Assembly: GCA_039177555.1 (NCBI GenBank)
Contig: JBCDFV010000009.1
Coordinates: forward strand, 65,994-129,993
Direction of reading: 5' to 3'
DNA: 64,000 nt
From: JANQGH01 sp039177555
GTDB taxonomy: Bacteria; Pseudomonadota; Alphaproteobacteria; DSM-16000; Inquilinaceae
Shown here: piece after piece, positions 51,870 to 60,453 of the stretch
How positions within the stretch are numbered: position 1 is the first letter of the stretch
How the letters are laid out: each line of letters opens with the position of its first letter
Translations under genes and position numbers: made by a program
The notes under the pieces: generated by a model
The model's database searches: none
Told to the model about the DNA's origin: nothing
Seen by the model: the letters and a program-made list of their open reading frames with translations, nothing else

Positions 51870-52412
51870 ATGACCCGCGCCACCGGCTGGATGGCGCGCG
51901 CGATCGAATTCATGCTGTTTTGCCTGCTGGCCGGCATGGTTGTGATGGTTTTCGGCAACGTGGTGTTGCGTTACGTGTTCAACACCGGGCTGAACTTCTC
52001 CGAGGAGATGTCGCGCTACTTCTTTGTCTGGCTGACCTTCATCGGCGCGGTTCTGACGTTCGCTGAGCATGGGCATATCGGCGTTGAGACGATGGTGCGG
52101 TTTTTCGGGCGGCGCGGCCGGCTGGTCTGCATGGTGCTGTCCAACCTCATCATTCTTCTGTGCGCGGCGGTGTTCTTGCATGGCACCTGGCAGCAGCACG
52201 CGATCAACGCCTCGATGACGGCGCCGGTCGTCGGCATCTCGATGATCTGGGTCTTCGGCATTGGCTATTTCACTTCTGCGGGGATCGGCGCCATCGCGGC
52301 CTGGCGCCTGCTGCGCATCGCGACCGGGCGGATGAGCGACGCCGAGATCGCCCATTTCGCCGGCGAGTACGCGGAGAACGAGCAAGATCCTCATCAGGAA
52401 GGCCGGATATGA
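51870..52412 (+). CDS. dctQ: TRAP transporter small permease, DctQ type
   Basis: A 180-residue membrane protein with four spans (about 8-30, 50-68, 90-112 and 130-150). The DctQ pattern FGNVVLRYVFNTGLNFSEEMSRYFFVWLTFIGA near residues 28-60 is plain. The frame is open to 51813; the ATG at 51870 (MTRATGW) gives the usual length. Its stop overlaps the DctM start (ATGA). It couples the periplasmic DctP protein to the large permease. It starts the rightward arm of the LacI regulon. Confidence 0.92.
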   Translation: MTRATGWMARAIEFMLFCLLAGMVVMVFGNVVLRYVFNTGLNFSEEMSRYFFVWLTFIGAVLTFAEHGHIGVETMVRFFGRRGRLVCMVLSNLIILLCAAVFLHGTWQQHAINASMTAPVVGISMIWVFGIGYFTSAGIGAIAAWRLLRIATGRMSDAEIAHFAGEYAENEQDPHQEGRI

Positions 52413-53686
52413 CGATCGCCGTCTTCCTCGTCACCCTGTTCGGCACGCTGTCGCTGGGCGTTCCGGTGGCCTTTGCGCTGATGTTTTGCGGCGTCGTGCT
52501 GATGTTCTACATGGACATCTTCAACACCCAGATCGTCGCGCAGCAGATGATCTCCGGCGCCAACACCTTCACCTTGCTGGCAATTCCGTTCTTCTTGCTG
52601 GCCGGCGAACTGATGAATGCCGGCGGGCTGTCGAAACGCATCGTCGATTTCGCCATCTCCTGTGTCGGCCACATAAGAGGCGGGCTGGGCATCGTGGCGA
52701 TCTTCGCCGCCGTGATCATGGCCAGCCTGTCGGGTTCGGCGGCAGCCGATTCGGCGGCGCTGGCCGCCATCCTGATCCCGATGATGCGCGATGCGGGCTA
52801 CAATGTGCCGCGTTCGGCCGGGCTGATGGCGGCGGGCGGCGTGATCGCGCCGGTCATACCCCCCTCCATCGCGTTCATCATTTTCGGCGTAGCGGCCAAT
52901 GTATCGATCACCGGCCTGTTCATGGGCGGCATCGTTCCAGGCCTGATGATGGCGCTGTCGCTGACGGCGATGTGGATGTTCGTGGCGCGCAAGGAAGACG
53001 TGAAAACCCTGCCCCGCCAATCGGGCCGGGTGCGCCTTCGGGCGTCGGTGGCGGCGATCTGGGCACTGATCATGCCGATCATCATTCTCGGCGGCATCCG
53101 GTTCGGCGTTTTCACGCCGACCGAAGCGGCGGTGATAGCGGCCGCCTACGCCATGTTCGTAGGCCTGGTCATCTACCGCGAACTGCGCGTCGGCCAGCTC
53201 TATGCGGTGTTCATCAGTGCCGCCAAGACCACGTCGGTGGTGCTCTTTCTGGTCGCCTCGGCGTTGGTCACGTCCTGGCTGATCACCCGCGCCAACATTC
53301 CCGCCGAGGTCGGCGACATCATCCAGCCGCTGATCGATCGGCCGCAGCTTCTGATGCTTGTGATCGTGCTGTTGGTGCTGGTCGTCGGCACGGTCCTCGA
53401 CCTGGCGCCGACCATCCTGATCCTGTCGCCGGTCCTGATGCCGCTGGTGCGCGAGGCGGGGATCGATCCGGTCTATTTCGGCGTGGTGTTCGTCATGACG
53501 ACCTGTATCGGGCTGATCACGCCGCCGGTCGGGGTGGTGCTGAACGTGGTCAGCGGCGTCTCGCGCGTCCCCCTCGGCCAAGTGATCGTCGGCGTCGCGC
53601 CGTTCCTCATCGCCCAGGTCGTCGTCCTGGCCCTGCTCGTCGCCTTCCCGCAGATCGTGTTGGTGCCACTTGAGTTTCTAAGGTGA
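52409..53686 (+). CDS. dctM: TRAP transporter large permease, DctM type
   Basis: A 425-residue inner-membrane protein with about twelve spans. IPFFLLAGELMNAGGLSKRIVDF near residue 58 and ASLSGSAAADSAALAAILIPMM near 110 are classical DctM segments, and PPSIAFIIFGVAANVSI follows. The second half repeats this with TPTEAAVIAAAYA and GLITPPVGVVLNV. It carries an organic or sugar acid inward with Na+ or H+. The open frame reaches back to 52160, but the start at 52409 overlaps the DctQ stop. The binding protein gene follows 76 bases later. Confidence 0.94.
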   Translation: MTIAVFLVTLFGTLSLGVPVAFALMFCGVVLMFYMDIFNTQIVAQQMISGANTFTLLAIPFFLLAGELMNAGGLSKRIVDFAISCVGHIRGGLGIVAIFAAVIMASLSGSAAADSAALAAILIPMMRDAGYNVPRSAGLMAAGGVIAPVIPPSIAFIIFGVAANVSITGLFMGGIVPGLMMALSLTAMWMFVARKEDVKTLPRQSGRVRLRASVAAIWALIMPIIILGGIRFGVFTPTEAAVIAAAYAMFVGLVIYRELRVGQLYAVFISAAKTTSVVLFLVASALVTSWLITRANIPAEVGDIIQPLIDRPQLLMLVIVLLVLVVGTVLDLAPTILILSPVLMPLVREAGIDPVYFGVVFVMTTCIGLITPPVGVVLNVVSGVSRVPLGQVIVGVAPFLIAQVVVLALLVAFPQIVLVPLEFLR

Positions 53687-53762
53687 GGCGCACGGGCCGC
53701 CGCGGCCGGAAACCGCAAAGCCCGCAACCACTGCCCGCAACCCTCTGAGGAGAGAACCCACC

Positions 53763-54782
53763 ATGAAATCGACATCCAAAACTCTGGCCCGTCTGGGCGT
53801 CACGACCATCCTGGCGCTTGGTGTCGCCACGCCGGCCCTGGCCGAAATCTCCGAGCGCACGATCACCGTGTCGAACGGCGTTTCCGAAACCCACCCGGTC
53901 GCCGATGGTGTCGAAGCCATGCGGGCCTGCATGACCGAACGCACCGACGGCGCCTGGACGCTGAACGCGTTCTGGTCGTCCTCGCTGGGCGACGATCTGC
54001 AGGCCACGCAGGCGCTGCGTTCGGGTACTCAGGAAATGGTCATCACCTCGACCTCGCCGCTGGTCGGCATCGAGCCGGCGCTCGGCGTGTTCGACCTGCC
54101 GTTCCTGTTCGCCAACGCCGAAGAGGCGGACGCGATCCTGGACGGCGAGTTCGGCCAGATGATCAGCGACCAGCTGGCCGAAGCCAGCGTCGTGAACCTC
54201 GCCTACTGGGAGAATGGCTTCCGCAACCTCACCAATTCGGTGCGGCCGGTGGAAAGCCTTGACGATTTCGACGGCATGCGCGTGCGCGTGATGCAGAACA
54301 ACATCTTCCTCGACACGTTCCAGACACTGGGCACCAACGCCACGCCGATGGCGTTCGGCGAAGTGTTCACCGCGCTTGAGACCGGGGCCATCGATGCCCA
54401 GGAAAACCCGTTCGTGACCATCGAAACGTCGCAGTTCTACCAGGTGCAGGACTTCGTCTCGGCCACCCGCCACGCCTACACGCCGTTCATGGTGCTGTTC
54501 TCCGGGCCGATCTTCGGCACCTATTCCGAGGAAGAGCAGCAGATCCTGTTCGACTGCGCGGTGATCGGCCGCGACGTTCAGCGCGCCACGAGCCGGGCCC
54601 TGTCCGACCAGTCGCTCGCCAACATCCAGGAAAACGGCATGCAGTACAACGAGCTGGACGAGGCGGAAATGCAGCGCATCCGGGATGCGGTGGCGCCGGT
54701 CTATGACCGTCATGCGGAAACGATCGGTACCAACGTGGTCGACGGCATCCGCGACGCGCTGGCCGAACTGCGCAGTAACTGA
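53763..54782 (+). CDS. dctP: TRAP transporter substrate-binding protein, DctP type
   Basis: A 339-residue periplasmic protein. The signal peptide ends near ALAEIS (residue 28). The ligand-binding region holds the carboxylate-binding Arg in GMRVRVMQNNIFLDTFQTLG near residue 175, and FGEVFTALETGAIDAQENPF near 200 is the family signature. It should bind an aldonate, uronate or other sugar acid, given the dehydratase and XylX-like enzyme of the regulon. GAGGAGAG precedes the ATG. A perfect 10-bp hairpin follows the stop. Confidence 0.94.
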   Translation: MKSTSKTLARLGVTTILALGVATPALAEISERTITVSNGVSETHPVADGVEAMRACMTERTDGAWTLNAFWSSSLGDDLQATQALRSGTQEMVITSTSPLVGIEPALGVFDLPFLFANAEEADAILDGEFGQMISDQLAEASVVNLAYWENGFRNLTNSVRPVESLDDFDGMRVRVMQNNIFLDTFQTLGTNATPMAFGEVFTALETGAIDAQENPFVTIETSQFYQVQDFVSATRHAYTPFMVLFSGPIFGTYSEEEQQILFDCAVIGRDVQRATSRALSDQSLANIQENGMQYNELDEAEMQRIRDAVAPVYDRHAETIGTNVVDGIRDALAELRSN

Positions 54783-54802
54783 CGGGCGCGATGACCCTTG
54801 TG

Positions 54803-54828
54803 TGGCGGGGCCGGCGACGGCCCCGCCA
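54803..54828 (+). terminator. Perfect 10-bp hairpin after dctP
   Basis: TGGCGGGGCC (54803-54812) pairs with GGCCCCGCCA (54819-54828) around a 6-base loop, 20 bases after dctP, followed by TTTGCTT. It may end most transcripts and lower expression of the downstream permease and enzymes. Confidence 0.7.
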
Positions 54829-54848
54829 TTTGCTTGGGTGGCAGCCTC

Positions 54849-55751
54849 ATGACACAGTTGGCACCTGCCGCGGCGCCTGGACGTCGGGCCGGCCCAGCGG
54901 GCCTCGGCATCGCCTTGATGCTGCTTGGCATGCTGCTGTTTGCGCTCAACGATACGCTCGGCAAATGGCTAGTGGCGACCTACACGGTCGGGCAGGTGCT
55001 CTTGCTGCGCAGCGCGACGGGTCTTGCGATCCTGGCGCCCTTGGTGCTGCGGCGCGGCGTCCTGACCGTCTGGCGGGTGGACAAGCCCGGCCTTCAGGTG
55101 CTGCGCGTGGCGCTGTCCACCGCCGAGGTCTTTTGCTTTTACTGGGCGGTACGGTTCCTGCCGCTGGCCGACGTCATGACGTTCTGGCTCGCCGCGCCGA
55201 TATGGGTGGCGATGCTGTCGCCCTTTCTGCTTGGCGAGCGGATCGGCCTACGTCGTTGGCTTGCCATCATGATTGGTTTTGGCGGGGTGGTAATCGCGCT
55301 GGCGCCCTCCGGAGAACTGCATCCGGGCGCGACGCTGGTTGCCATCGTGGGCACGCTCTGCTTTGCCCTGATGCTGATCACCGGGCGGGCCTTGCGCGGC
55401 ACGCCGGACATCACGCTCGTGGTCTGGCAGATGGCCGGCGCCCTGGCGGTCGGCCTCGTGCTAGCGCCCATCGACTGGGTGCCGCCCGGCGCGGTGGACG
55501 TCGCGCTCTTGTGCGCGCTGGGCATAGTCGCGATGCTCGGCCATCTGTGCGTCAGCCGCGCTCTAAAGCTGGTTGACGCGGGCGTGGTCGCGCCGTTCCA
55601 ATACACGCTTCTGCCCTGGGCCATCCTGCTGGGCTGGCTGTTCTTCGGCGACGCGCCAAGGCCGGACATGCTCTTGGGCGGGGCCATTATCGTGTCGGCC
55701 GGGCTCTACATTTTCGTGCGCGAGCGTCGCCAAGCAGCGCGGCAAGCGTGA
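54849..55751 (+). CDS. EamA/DMT family transporter
   Basis: A 300-residue membrane protein with ten spans in two EamA repeats. The opening LGIALMLLGMLLFALNDTLGKWLV and the end-of-first-repeat PIWVAMLSPFLLGERIGLRRW are typical, as is the second-repeat PFQYTLLPWAILLGWLFFGDAP. Members export or import metabolites. It lies behind the TRAP genes and 28 bases before the XylX-like gene. It could provide overflow export of an acid intermediate; this is inference. The frame is open to 54798; the ATG at 54849 is chosen. Confidence 0.9.
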   Translation: MTQLAPAAAPGRRAGPAGLGIALMLLGMLLFALNDTLGKWLVATYTVGQVLLLRSATGLAILAPLVLRRGVLTVWRVDKPGLQVLRVALSTAEVFCFYWAVRFLPLADVMTFWLAAPIWVAMLSPFLLGERIGLRRWLAIMIGFGGVVIALAPSGELHPGATLVAIVGTLCFALMLITGRALRGTPDITLVVWQMAGALAVGLVLAPIDWVPPGAVDVALLCALGIVAMLGHLCVSRALKLVDAGVVAPFQYTLLPWAILLGWLFFGDAPRPDMLLGGAIIVSAGLYIFVRERRQAARQA

Positions 55752-55779
55752 ACCGACCCATCCACTTGGGACACCATCC

Positions 55780-56934
55780 ATGACCGTTTCCTCGCTTGTG
55801 CTACCCGCCGATGGCTTGTTCGTGGGACGTGTTTGGCGCGCCGGCATCGGACCATGCCTCGTCACGCTGCGCGATGGCCATCTTGTCGACATCACCACGC
55901 GCAAGGCGCCGACCATGCGCGATCTCCTGGAGCAGAGCGACCACGCCGACTTCATCGCCGCCATCGACGGCGTCGATTTGGGTACGCTGGACGCGTGGAC
56001 CGCCAAAAGCCGAGGTGCTGCGGAGCCGGACGCCGACCGCCTGCTTGCGCCGTGCGACCTTCAGGCGGTGAAGGCCTGCGGCGTCACCTTCGCCCGCTCC
56101 ATGATCGAGCGGGTGATCGAAGAAAGCGCCGGCGGCGATCCGACGAAGGCCGAGGCGATCCGCGCGCGCGTCACGACCATTGTCGGCGACAGCCTGCGCG
56201 ATCTGGTGCCCGGATCGGAGGCGGCGGCCGAGGTGAAGGCGATGCTGCAGAAAGAAGAGTTGTGGTCGCAATATCTGGAGGTCGGCATCGGCCCGGACGC
56301 CGAAGTGTTCAGCAAGGCCCAGCCCATGTCGGCGGTCGGCTGGGGCGCGGATGTCGGCCTGCACCCGATCTCCCAATGGAACAACCCCGAACCGGAAGTG
56401 GTGCTCGCAGTCGACAGCGCCGGCCGTACCGTCGGGGCGACGCTGGGCAACGATGTGAACCTGCGCGATGTGGAAGGCCGTTCGGCGCTTTTGCTCGGCA
56501 AGGCGAAAGACAATAACGCCGCCGCCGCCATCGGCCCTTTCATCCGGCTATTCGACGCCGGTTTCGATCTCGACACGGTGCGCGGGCTAGACCTGGCGCT
56601 GGCGGTGACCGGCGAGGATGGCTTTGTCCTGAACGGCGCCTCGTCGATGCGCGAGATCAGCCGCGACCCGGCCGATCTTGTGGGCCAGACGCGCGGGCGC
56701 CATCACCAGTACCCCGACGGTTTCATGCTCTATCTCGGCACCCTGTTCGCGCCGACCGAGGATCGCGATGCGCCTGGACAGGGTTTCACCCATCACCTCG
56801 GCGATGTCGTGACCATCTCGACCCCGACGCTTGGTGCACTGGAAAACACCGTCAGGCTGTCGACCGAAGCACCGGAATGGACGTTCGGAACCGGCGCGCT
56901 GATGTGCAATCTTGCCCAGCGCGGGCTGCTCTAG
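55780..56934 (+). CDS. FAH superfamily protein, 2-keto-3-deoxy-pentonate dehydratase (XylX)-like
   Basis: A 384-residue protein of the fumarylacetoacetate hydrolase fold. Residues 1-95 hold the extra N-terminal domain (LPADGLFVGRVWRAGIGPCLV). The catalytic part has VGIGPDAEVFSKAQPMS from residue 167, WNNPEPEVVLAV from residue 200 and GNDVNLRDVEGRSALL near 222, with the metal-binding acidic residues in these stretches. Length and motifs match Caulobacter XylX, which dehydrates 2-keto-3-deoxy-D-xylonate to alpha-ketoglutarate semialdehyde. With the IlvD-type dehydratase of the other arm it forms a Weimberg-like route. A hydrolytic FahD-like role is the alternative. The ATG at 55780 fits the XylX N-terminus. 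Confidence 0.88.
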   Translation: MTVSSLVLPADGLFVGRVWRAGIGPCLVTLRDGHLVDITTRKAPTMRDLLEQSDHADFIAAIDGVDLGTLDAWTAKSRGAAEPDADRLLAPCDLQAVKACGVTFARSMIERVIEESAGGDPTKAEAIRARVTTIVGDSLRDLVPGSEAAAEVKAMLQKEELWSQYLEVGIGPDAEVFSKAQPMSAVGWGADVGLHPISQWNNPEPEVVLAVDSAGRTVGATLGNDVNLRDVEGRSALLLGKAKDNNAAAAIGPFIRLFDAGFDLDTVRGLDLALAVTGEDGFVLNGASSMREISRDPADLVGQTRGRHHQYPDGFMLYLGTLFAPTEDRDAPGQGFTHHLGDVVTISTPTLGALENTVRLSTEAPEWTFGTGALMCNLAQRGLL

Positions 56935-57028
56935 GCGCGGAGCCTGCCGCCCTCATTCAACACTTTTCATGACCGGCCTTGGAACGGTTTGCCGTGAACC
57001 CCTTCAGCAAGACGGAGAAGCAAGCATC

Positions 57029-58114
57029 GTGTTTCACATCCTGACGCCCGACGCCCAGTATTCGGACGACGCCACGGTCGAGCGGCAGACGACGGGCGCG
57101 GACGCGCACTGGCATGTCTTTCGCGAACGCAGTGGTGGCTGGCGCGCCATTGCCGACGAACTGGTCACGAACGCCGACGCGCTGGTGGTCTGGCACGAGG
57201 CCAGCATGGACCGGCAGGTGATCGAGCGCCTGAAGCGCTGCAAGGTGATCGTGCGGGCCGGTGTCGGTTTCGACCATATCGACCTCGAAGCAGCCGCCGG
57301 CGCCGGCATTCCGGTCTGCAACACGCCGGACTACGGCACCAGCGAGGTTGCCGACCACGCTCTGGCGCTGCTCTTGACCTTGACGCGCGGTGTCACCGCC
57401 TATCACGAGCACCTTCGGCAGGACCCGGTCGGTAACTACCACTTTTCGCGCGCGCCGCTGGTGCGGCGCATTCGCGGCAAGGTCATGGGCATTGTCGGTT
57501 TGGGGCGTATCGGGACCGCAACGGCGCTGCGCGCCAAGGCCTTCGGCATGCGGGTGATGGCCTATGATCCCTATCTTCCCTCGGGCACTGAAATCGCGCT
57601 GGGTGTCGAGCGGGTCGACAGCCTTCAGGCCCTTCTGTCGGCCAGCGATGTCGTCAGCCTGCATACGCCGCTGACCGAAGAGACGCGCGGCATGATCGAC
57701 GCGGCCGCACTCAAGGCGATGAAGGACGACGCCATCCTGATCAACACGGCCCGCGGCGGGATCGTCGATACCGCAGCCCTGCTTGCCGGCCTTGCGGCGG
57801 GGGACATTGCCGGCGCAGGCATCGACGTGTTGCCGCAGGAGCCGCCGCCGCGCGACGATCCGATGGTCCGCTGTTATGCCGACCTCGACCGGTCCGGCCT
57901 CAAGGACCGTCTGATCGTCACGCCGCATGGCGCCTGGTGCAGCCCCGAAAGCCAGAGCGACGCGCGCCGCCTTTCGGCCGAAACGGCGATGCTCTACCTG
58001 CGGCAGGGTCGGCTGCGGAACCTTGTCAACGAAGCCGAGCTGCGCCGCGCGGGCTTCGATCGCCGCACCTATCGCCAACCAGAACGAACCCCGAATGGAT
58101 CGAAAAGGCTCTAG
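57029..58114 (+). CDS. D-isomer specific 2-hydroxyacid dehydrogenase (C-terminal-binding-protein-like)
   Basis: A 361-residue NAD-dependent enzyme. The NAD-binding fold has MGIVGLGRIGTATALRAKAFG near residue 156. TARGGIVDTAALLAGL near 240 contains the substrate-binding Arg region, IDVLPQEPPPRDDP brings the Glu and TPHGAWCSPES near 300 the catalytic His. It reduces a 2-keto acid or oxidises a 2-hydroxy acid, perhaps an intermediate or by-product of the sugar-acid pathway. It lies 94 bases behind the XylX-like gene. The GTG at 57029 is preceded by GGAGAAG; an ATG at 56969 is less well supported. Confidence 0.88.
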   Translation: MFHILTPDAQYSDDATVERQTTGADAHWHVFRERSGGWRAIADELVTNADALVVWHEASMDRQVIERLKRCKVIVRAGVGFDHIDLEAAAGAGIPVCNTPDYGTSEVADHALALLLTLTRGVTAYHEHLRQDPVGNYHFSRAPLVRRIRGKVMGIVGLGRIGTATALRAKAFGMRVMAYDPYLPSGTEIALGVERVDSLQALLSASDVVSLHTPLTEETRGMIDAAALKAMKDDAILINTARGGIVDTAALLAGLAAGDIAGAGIDVLPQEPPPRDDPMVRCYADLDRSGLKDRLIVTPHGAWCSPESQSDARRLSAETAMLYLRQGRLRNLVNEAELRRAGFDRRTYRQPERTPNGSKRL

Positions 58115-58385
58115 GCACTTGATCCCGGCCTATGCAGACGCGCCGGCCCCAAAAAGCAACATGAGGCCATCGGAACGCATCGAAAAGCAGCGGGCGAAGG
58201 CGCCCTACTCACCCCCCTTTAGGACTGTGATTGGCTATAGCTTCCCAGCCATTGGACTTGCCCCCGATGTTGCTCGCGCTTTTGAACCATCGGTCGGCAA
58301 GTTGTCCGGCGCCTGTTTTGCCTGGCTCGTTCAACGGGTATTGTGCGCGCGCCGCCGAACAGGCGTCGCGTGGAAAGGCTCAAAG

Positions 58386-59270
58386 ATGTCGACGATCATC
58401 TCGATGCTGGAGGACGATGAGGCCGCGTTCACAAAGGCAGATCGGAAGGTCGTGCGGGTTCTTGCCATGGACTATCCGCGCGCAGGGCTCCAGACGGTAG
58501 CGCAGATCGCCGAGCAAGCAGGCACCAGCGGCCCATCGGTGATCCGGCTTGTCAGAAAGCTGGGATTTGACGGCTTCGCGGCATTTCAAGACCAGCTGCT
58601 GCAAGAACTGGGGGATCGGTTGGCGTCTCCCTTCTCGCAGATCAACGATTGGACCTTGCCCGCCTCTGCGCCGTCGGCCTCGTCCAGTGTCGAAACGACA
58701 TCGCCTTCTCAACTGGTGCTGATCCATTTCATCAAGGAGTTGCAAAGGTCTTTTGCCCAACTCCGTGACCCCGAGCTTGACGCGGTCGCCCGGATGCTGC
58801 TCCAGCCCCGTCGCCGTGTGTTCACGTTGGGGGGGCGGTACAGCCATTTGCTTGCCGACTACCTCGCCAGTCACCTTCACCAGTTCCGTACCGGCGCTCT
58901 GGCCCTGCCGCGCGGCGAGATCGAGCGGTTGGAGAGCTTGGTCGACCTGCGCAAGGATGATGTCCTGATCGTGTTCGACTATCGCCGCTACGATGAGGAT
59001 GTGCGCCATTTTTGCGAGCAGGCGCGCGATCGCCGAGCGTCGATCGTCTTGATGACGGACAATTACGGTTCGCCGATCCTGCCGCTGGCAAGTCATGTGC
59101 TGTCGGTGAGCGTCAGCGGCCCATCACCGTTCGACTCGCTGGTGCCGGCGCTCGCCTTGGTCGAAACGCTGATTGCCCGCGTGACGGCTTTGTCCGAGGG
59201 TCAGGCCATTCCGCGGATTGCGACGATCGACGCCCTGCGCCGTTCCTTGGCGCCTGGCGACAACGGCTGA
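58386..59270 (+). CDS. MurR/RpiR family transcriptional regulator
   Basis: A 294-residue regulator. The N-terminal helix-turn-helix (about 1-80) has KADRKVVRVLAMDYPRAGLQ and then AEQAGTSGPSVIRLVRKLGFDGFAAFQ, the RpiR pattern. The SIS domain runs from about 130 to 265 (RRRVFTLGGRYSHLLADYLASHL), which normally binds a sugar phosphate or related ligand. The open frame extends far upstream to 57927, but the ATG at 58386 (MSTIISMLED) is the right place for the family. It may control the N-formylglutamate amidohydrolase, ligase and transporter genes that follow; this is inference from position. Confidence 0.9.
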   Translation: MSTIISMLEDDEAAFTKADRKVVRVLAMDYPRAGLQTVAQIAEQAGTSGPSVIRLVRKLGFDGFAAFQDQLLQELGDRLASPFSQINDWTLPASAPSASSSVETTSPSQLVLIHFIKELQRSFAQLRDPELDAVARMLLQPRRRVFTLGGRYSHLLADYLASHLHQFRTGALALPRGEIERLESLVDLRKDDVLIVFDYRRYDEDVRHFCEQARDRRASIVLMTDNYGSPILPLASHVLSVSVSGPSPFDSLVPALALVETLIARVTALSEGQAIPRIATIDALRRSLAPGDNG

Positions 59271-59334
59271 CCTTTGATCTCGTCGCTGACGTGAAGCCCG
59301 CGCGACACGACGCTTGGATAGGTTTTTGATCCGA

Positions 59335-60186
59335 TCAGCCGGCGAGGCCGAAGGCCGGGTATTCCATGACACGACGCTTCCGCGCGTCCGGCTCGGCCAA
59401 TGCAACACACAGCGAAGGCAGAAACCTCTCGGCCCACGCCTCGGCCGTCTCAGGCGTCGCGACCAGATCCTGGCGAAATTCGACTTGCAAATAGGCCAGA
59501 CCGCGACGCATCGCATGTTCGCAAACCGTGAAATCGACGCCAAGATCGACGGAATAGGGTTCGTTGTCCCCGACCGGCCCCACATCACGCCGCCGCAAAT
59601 CCCGGATCAGGGGCGCTGAAAGGCGCGTATCGGACGCGTACGAGAGACTGATCGGCCAAGGGCGAAACTGACCGTTCATACGTTCCGTGCAGGTGTGAAC
59701 GCTCACAAGACTTGGAACGACACCGACCTTTTGGAAGTCATTCAGCCGCGCCGCGATCGCCGCGTGATAGGGTACGAAGATTTCCTCCATTCGGCGGTAC
59801 CGGGCTGCCGGCGTGAGGTTGACGTTGCCCGGGATAACCGTTCCATCGGCATGGGCAGACATGGCAGCGTCGTCGAAAGGATAGCGGTTGAGGTCGCAGA
59901 CCAGTCTGGAATACGCCGAATGGATCAGCGGTGCATCCAGCGCCTTCGCAAGGTGTTTCGCGATGTCCAGCGCACCGATGTCCCAGGCGATATGTCGGCT
60001 CGGTTCGCCCCGCGCGAGGCCAAGATCATCAAGGCGCGCCGGAACGCGATTTGCCGCATGATCGCACAACAGCAGATACGGGGCCGAACCCTGTGCGTTG
60101 AAGGTCGAGACCGGTGGCGGGTCGTGCGACGTCAACAGAGTCGGCGCAGCTTCCGGCGCGTCCTCGTCAAGAGACTGGTCACTCAT
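59335..60186 (-). CDS. N-formylglutamate amidohydrolase family protein
   Basis: A 283-residue zinc hydrolase of the FGase family. LLLCDHAANRVPARLDDLGL near residue 42, HIAWDIGALDIAKHLA near 68, and VCDLNRYPFD near 105 are family marks; VSVHTCTERMNG near 165 has the further metal His. Family members cleave formyl or other N-acyl groups from glutamate in histidine breakdown, but here no hut genes are present, so the substrate may be a different N-acyl amino acid. The ATG at 60186 with GGAG upstream is chosen over the GTG at 60198. It converges with the RpiR gene and is divergent from the ligase-like gene. Confidence 0.9.
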   Translation of the reverse strand: MSDQSLDEDAPEAAPTLLTSHDPPPVSTFNAQGSAPYLLLCDHAANRVPARLDDLGLARGEPSRHIAWDIGALDIAKHLAKALDAPLIHSAYSRLVCDLNRYPFDDAAMSAHADGTVIPGNVNLTPAARYRRMEEIFVPYHAAIAARLNDFQKVGVVPSLVSVHTCTERMNGQFRPWPISLSYASDTRLSAPLIRDLRRRDVGPVGDNEPYSVDLGVDFTVCEHAMRRGLAYLQVEFRQDLVATPETAEAWAERFLPSLCVALAEPDARKRRVMEYPAFGLAG

Positions 60187-60290
60187 CGCTCGCTCCACAT
60201 CGTTTCCTTCAGCCCTTGGGCACGAGCCCCATAATCGCCCGTTCCCAAGGCATGTGGCTCTCTTGCTCAGGTTTGGCGGCTACGGTCATC

Positions 60291-60352
60291 AAATGCACAT
60301 TGACTCGAAAAATCTGTTACATAAAGTTATCCATAATCAATTCTGTATCAAG
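60291..60352. promoter_or_regulatory. AT-rich regulatory patch in the divergent gap
   Basis: The 267-base gap between the FGase-family and ligase genes has an AT-rich centre with TTGACT (60300-60305) and TAAAGT 16 bases later, a plausible rightward promoter. No clear operator was seen; the RpiR site, if any, could lie here. Confidence 0.3.
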
Positions 60353-60453
60353 TCTGACGGCGTTTTCCCCAAGAATGGTTCGACATCACCGGAAGCACTC
60401 TCAGCAGTCTGAAACTGTCACAAGGTTGGTATGCTTCAGTACCCGATGAGCGA

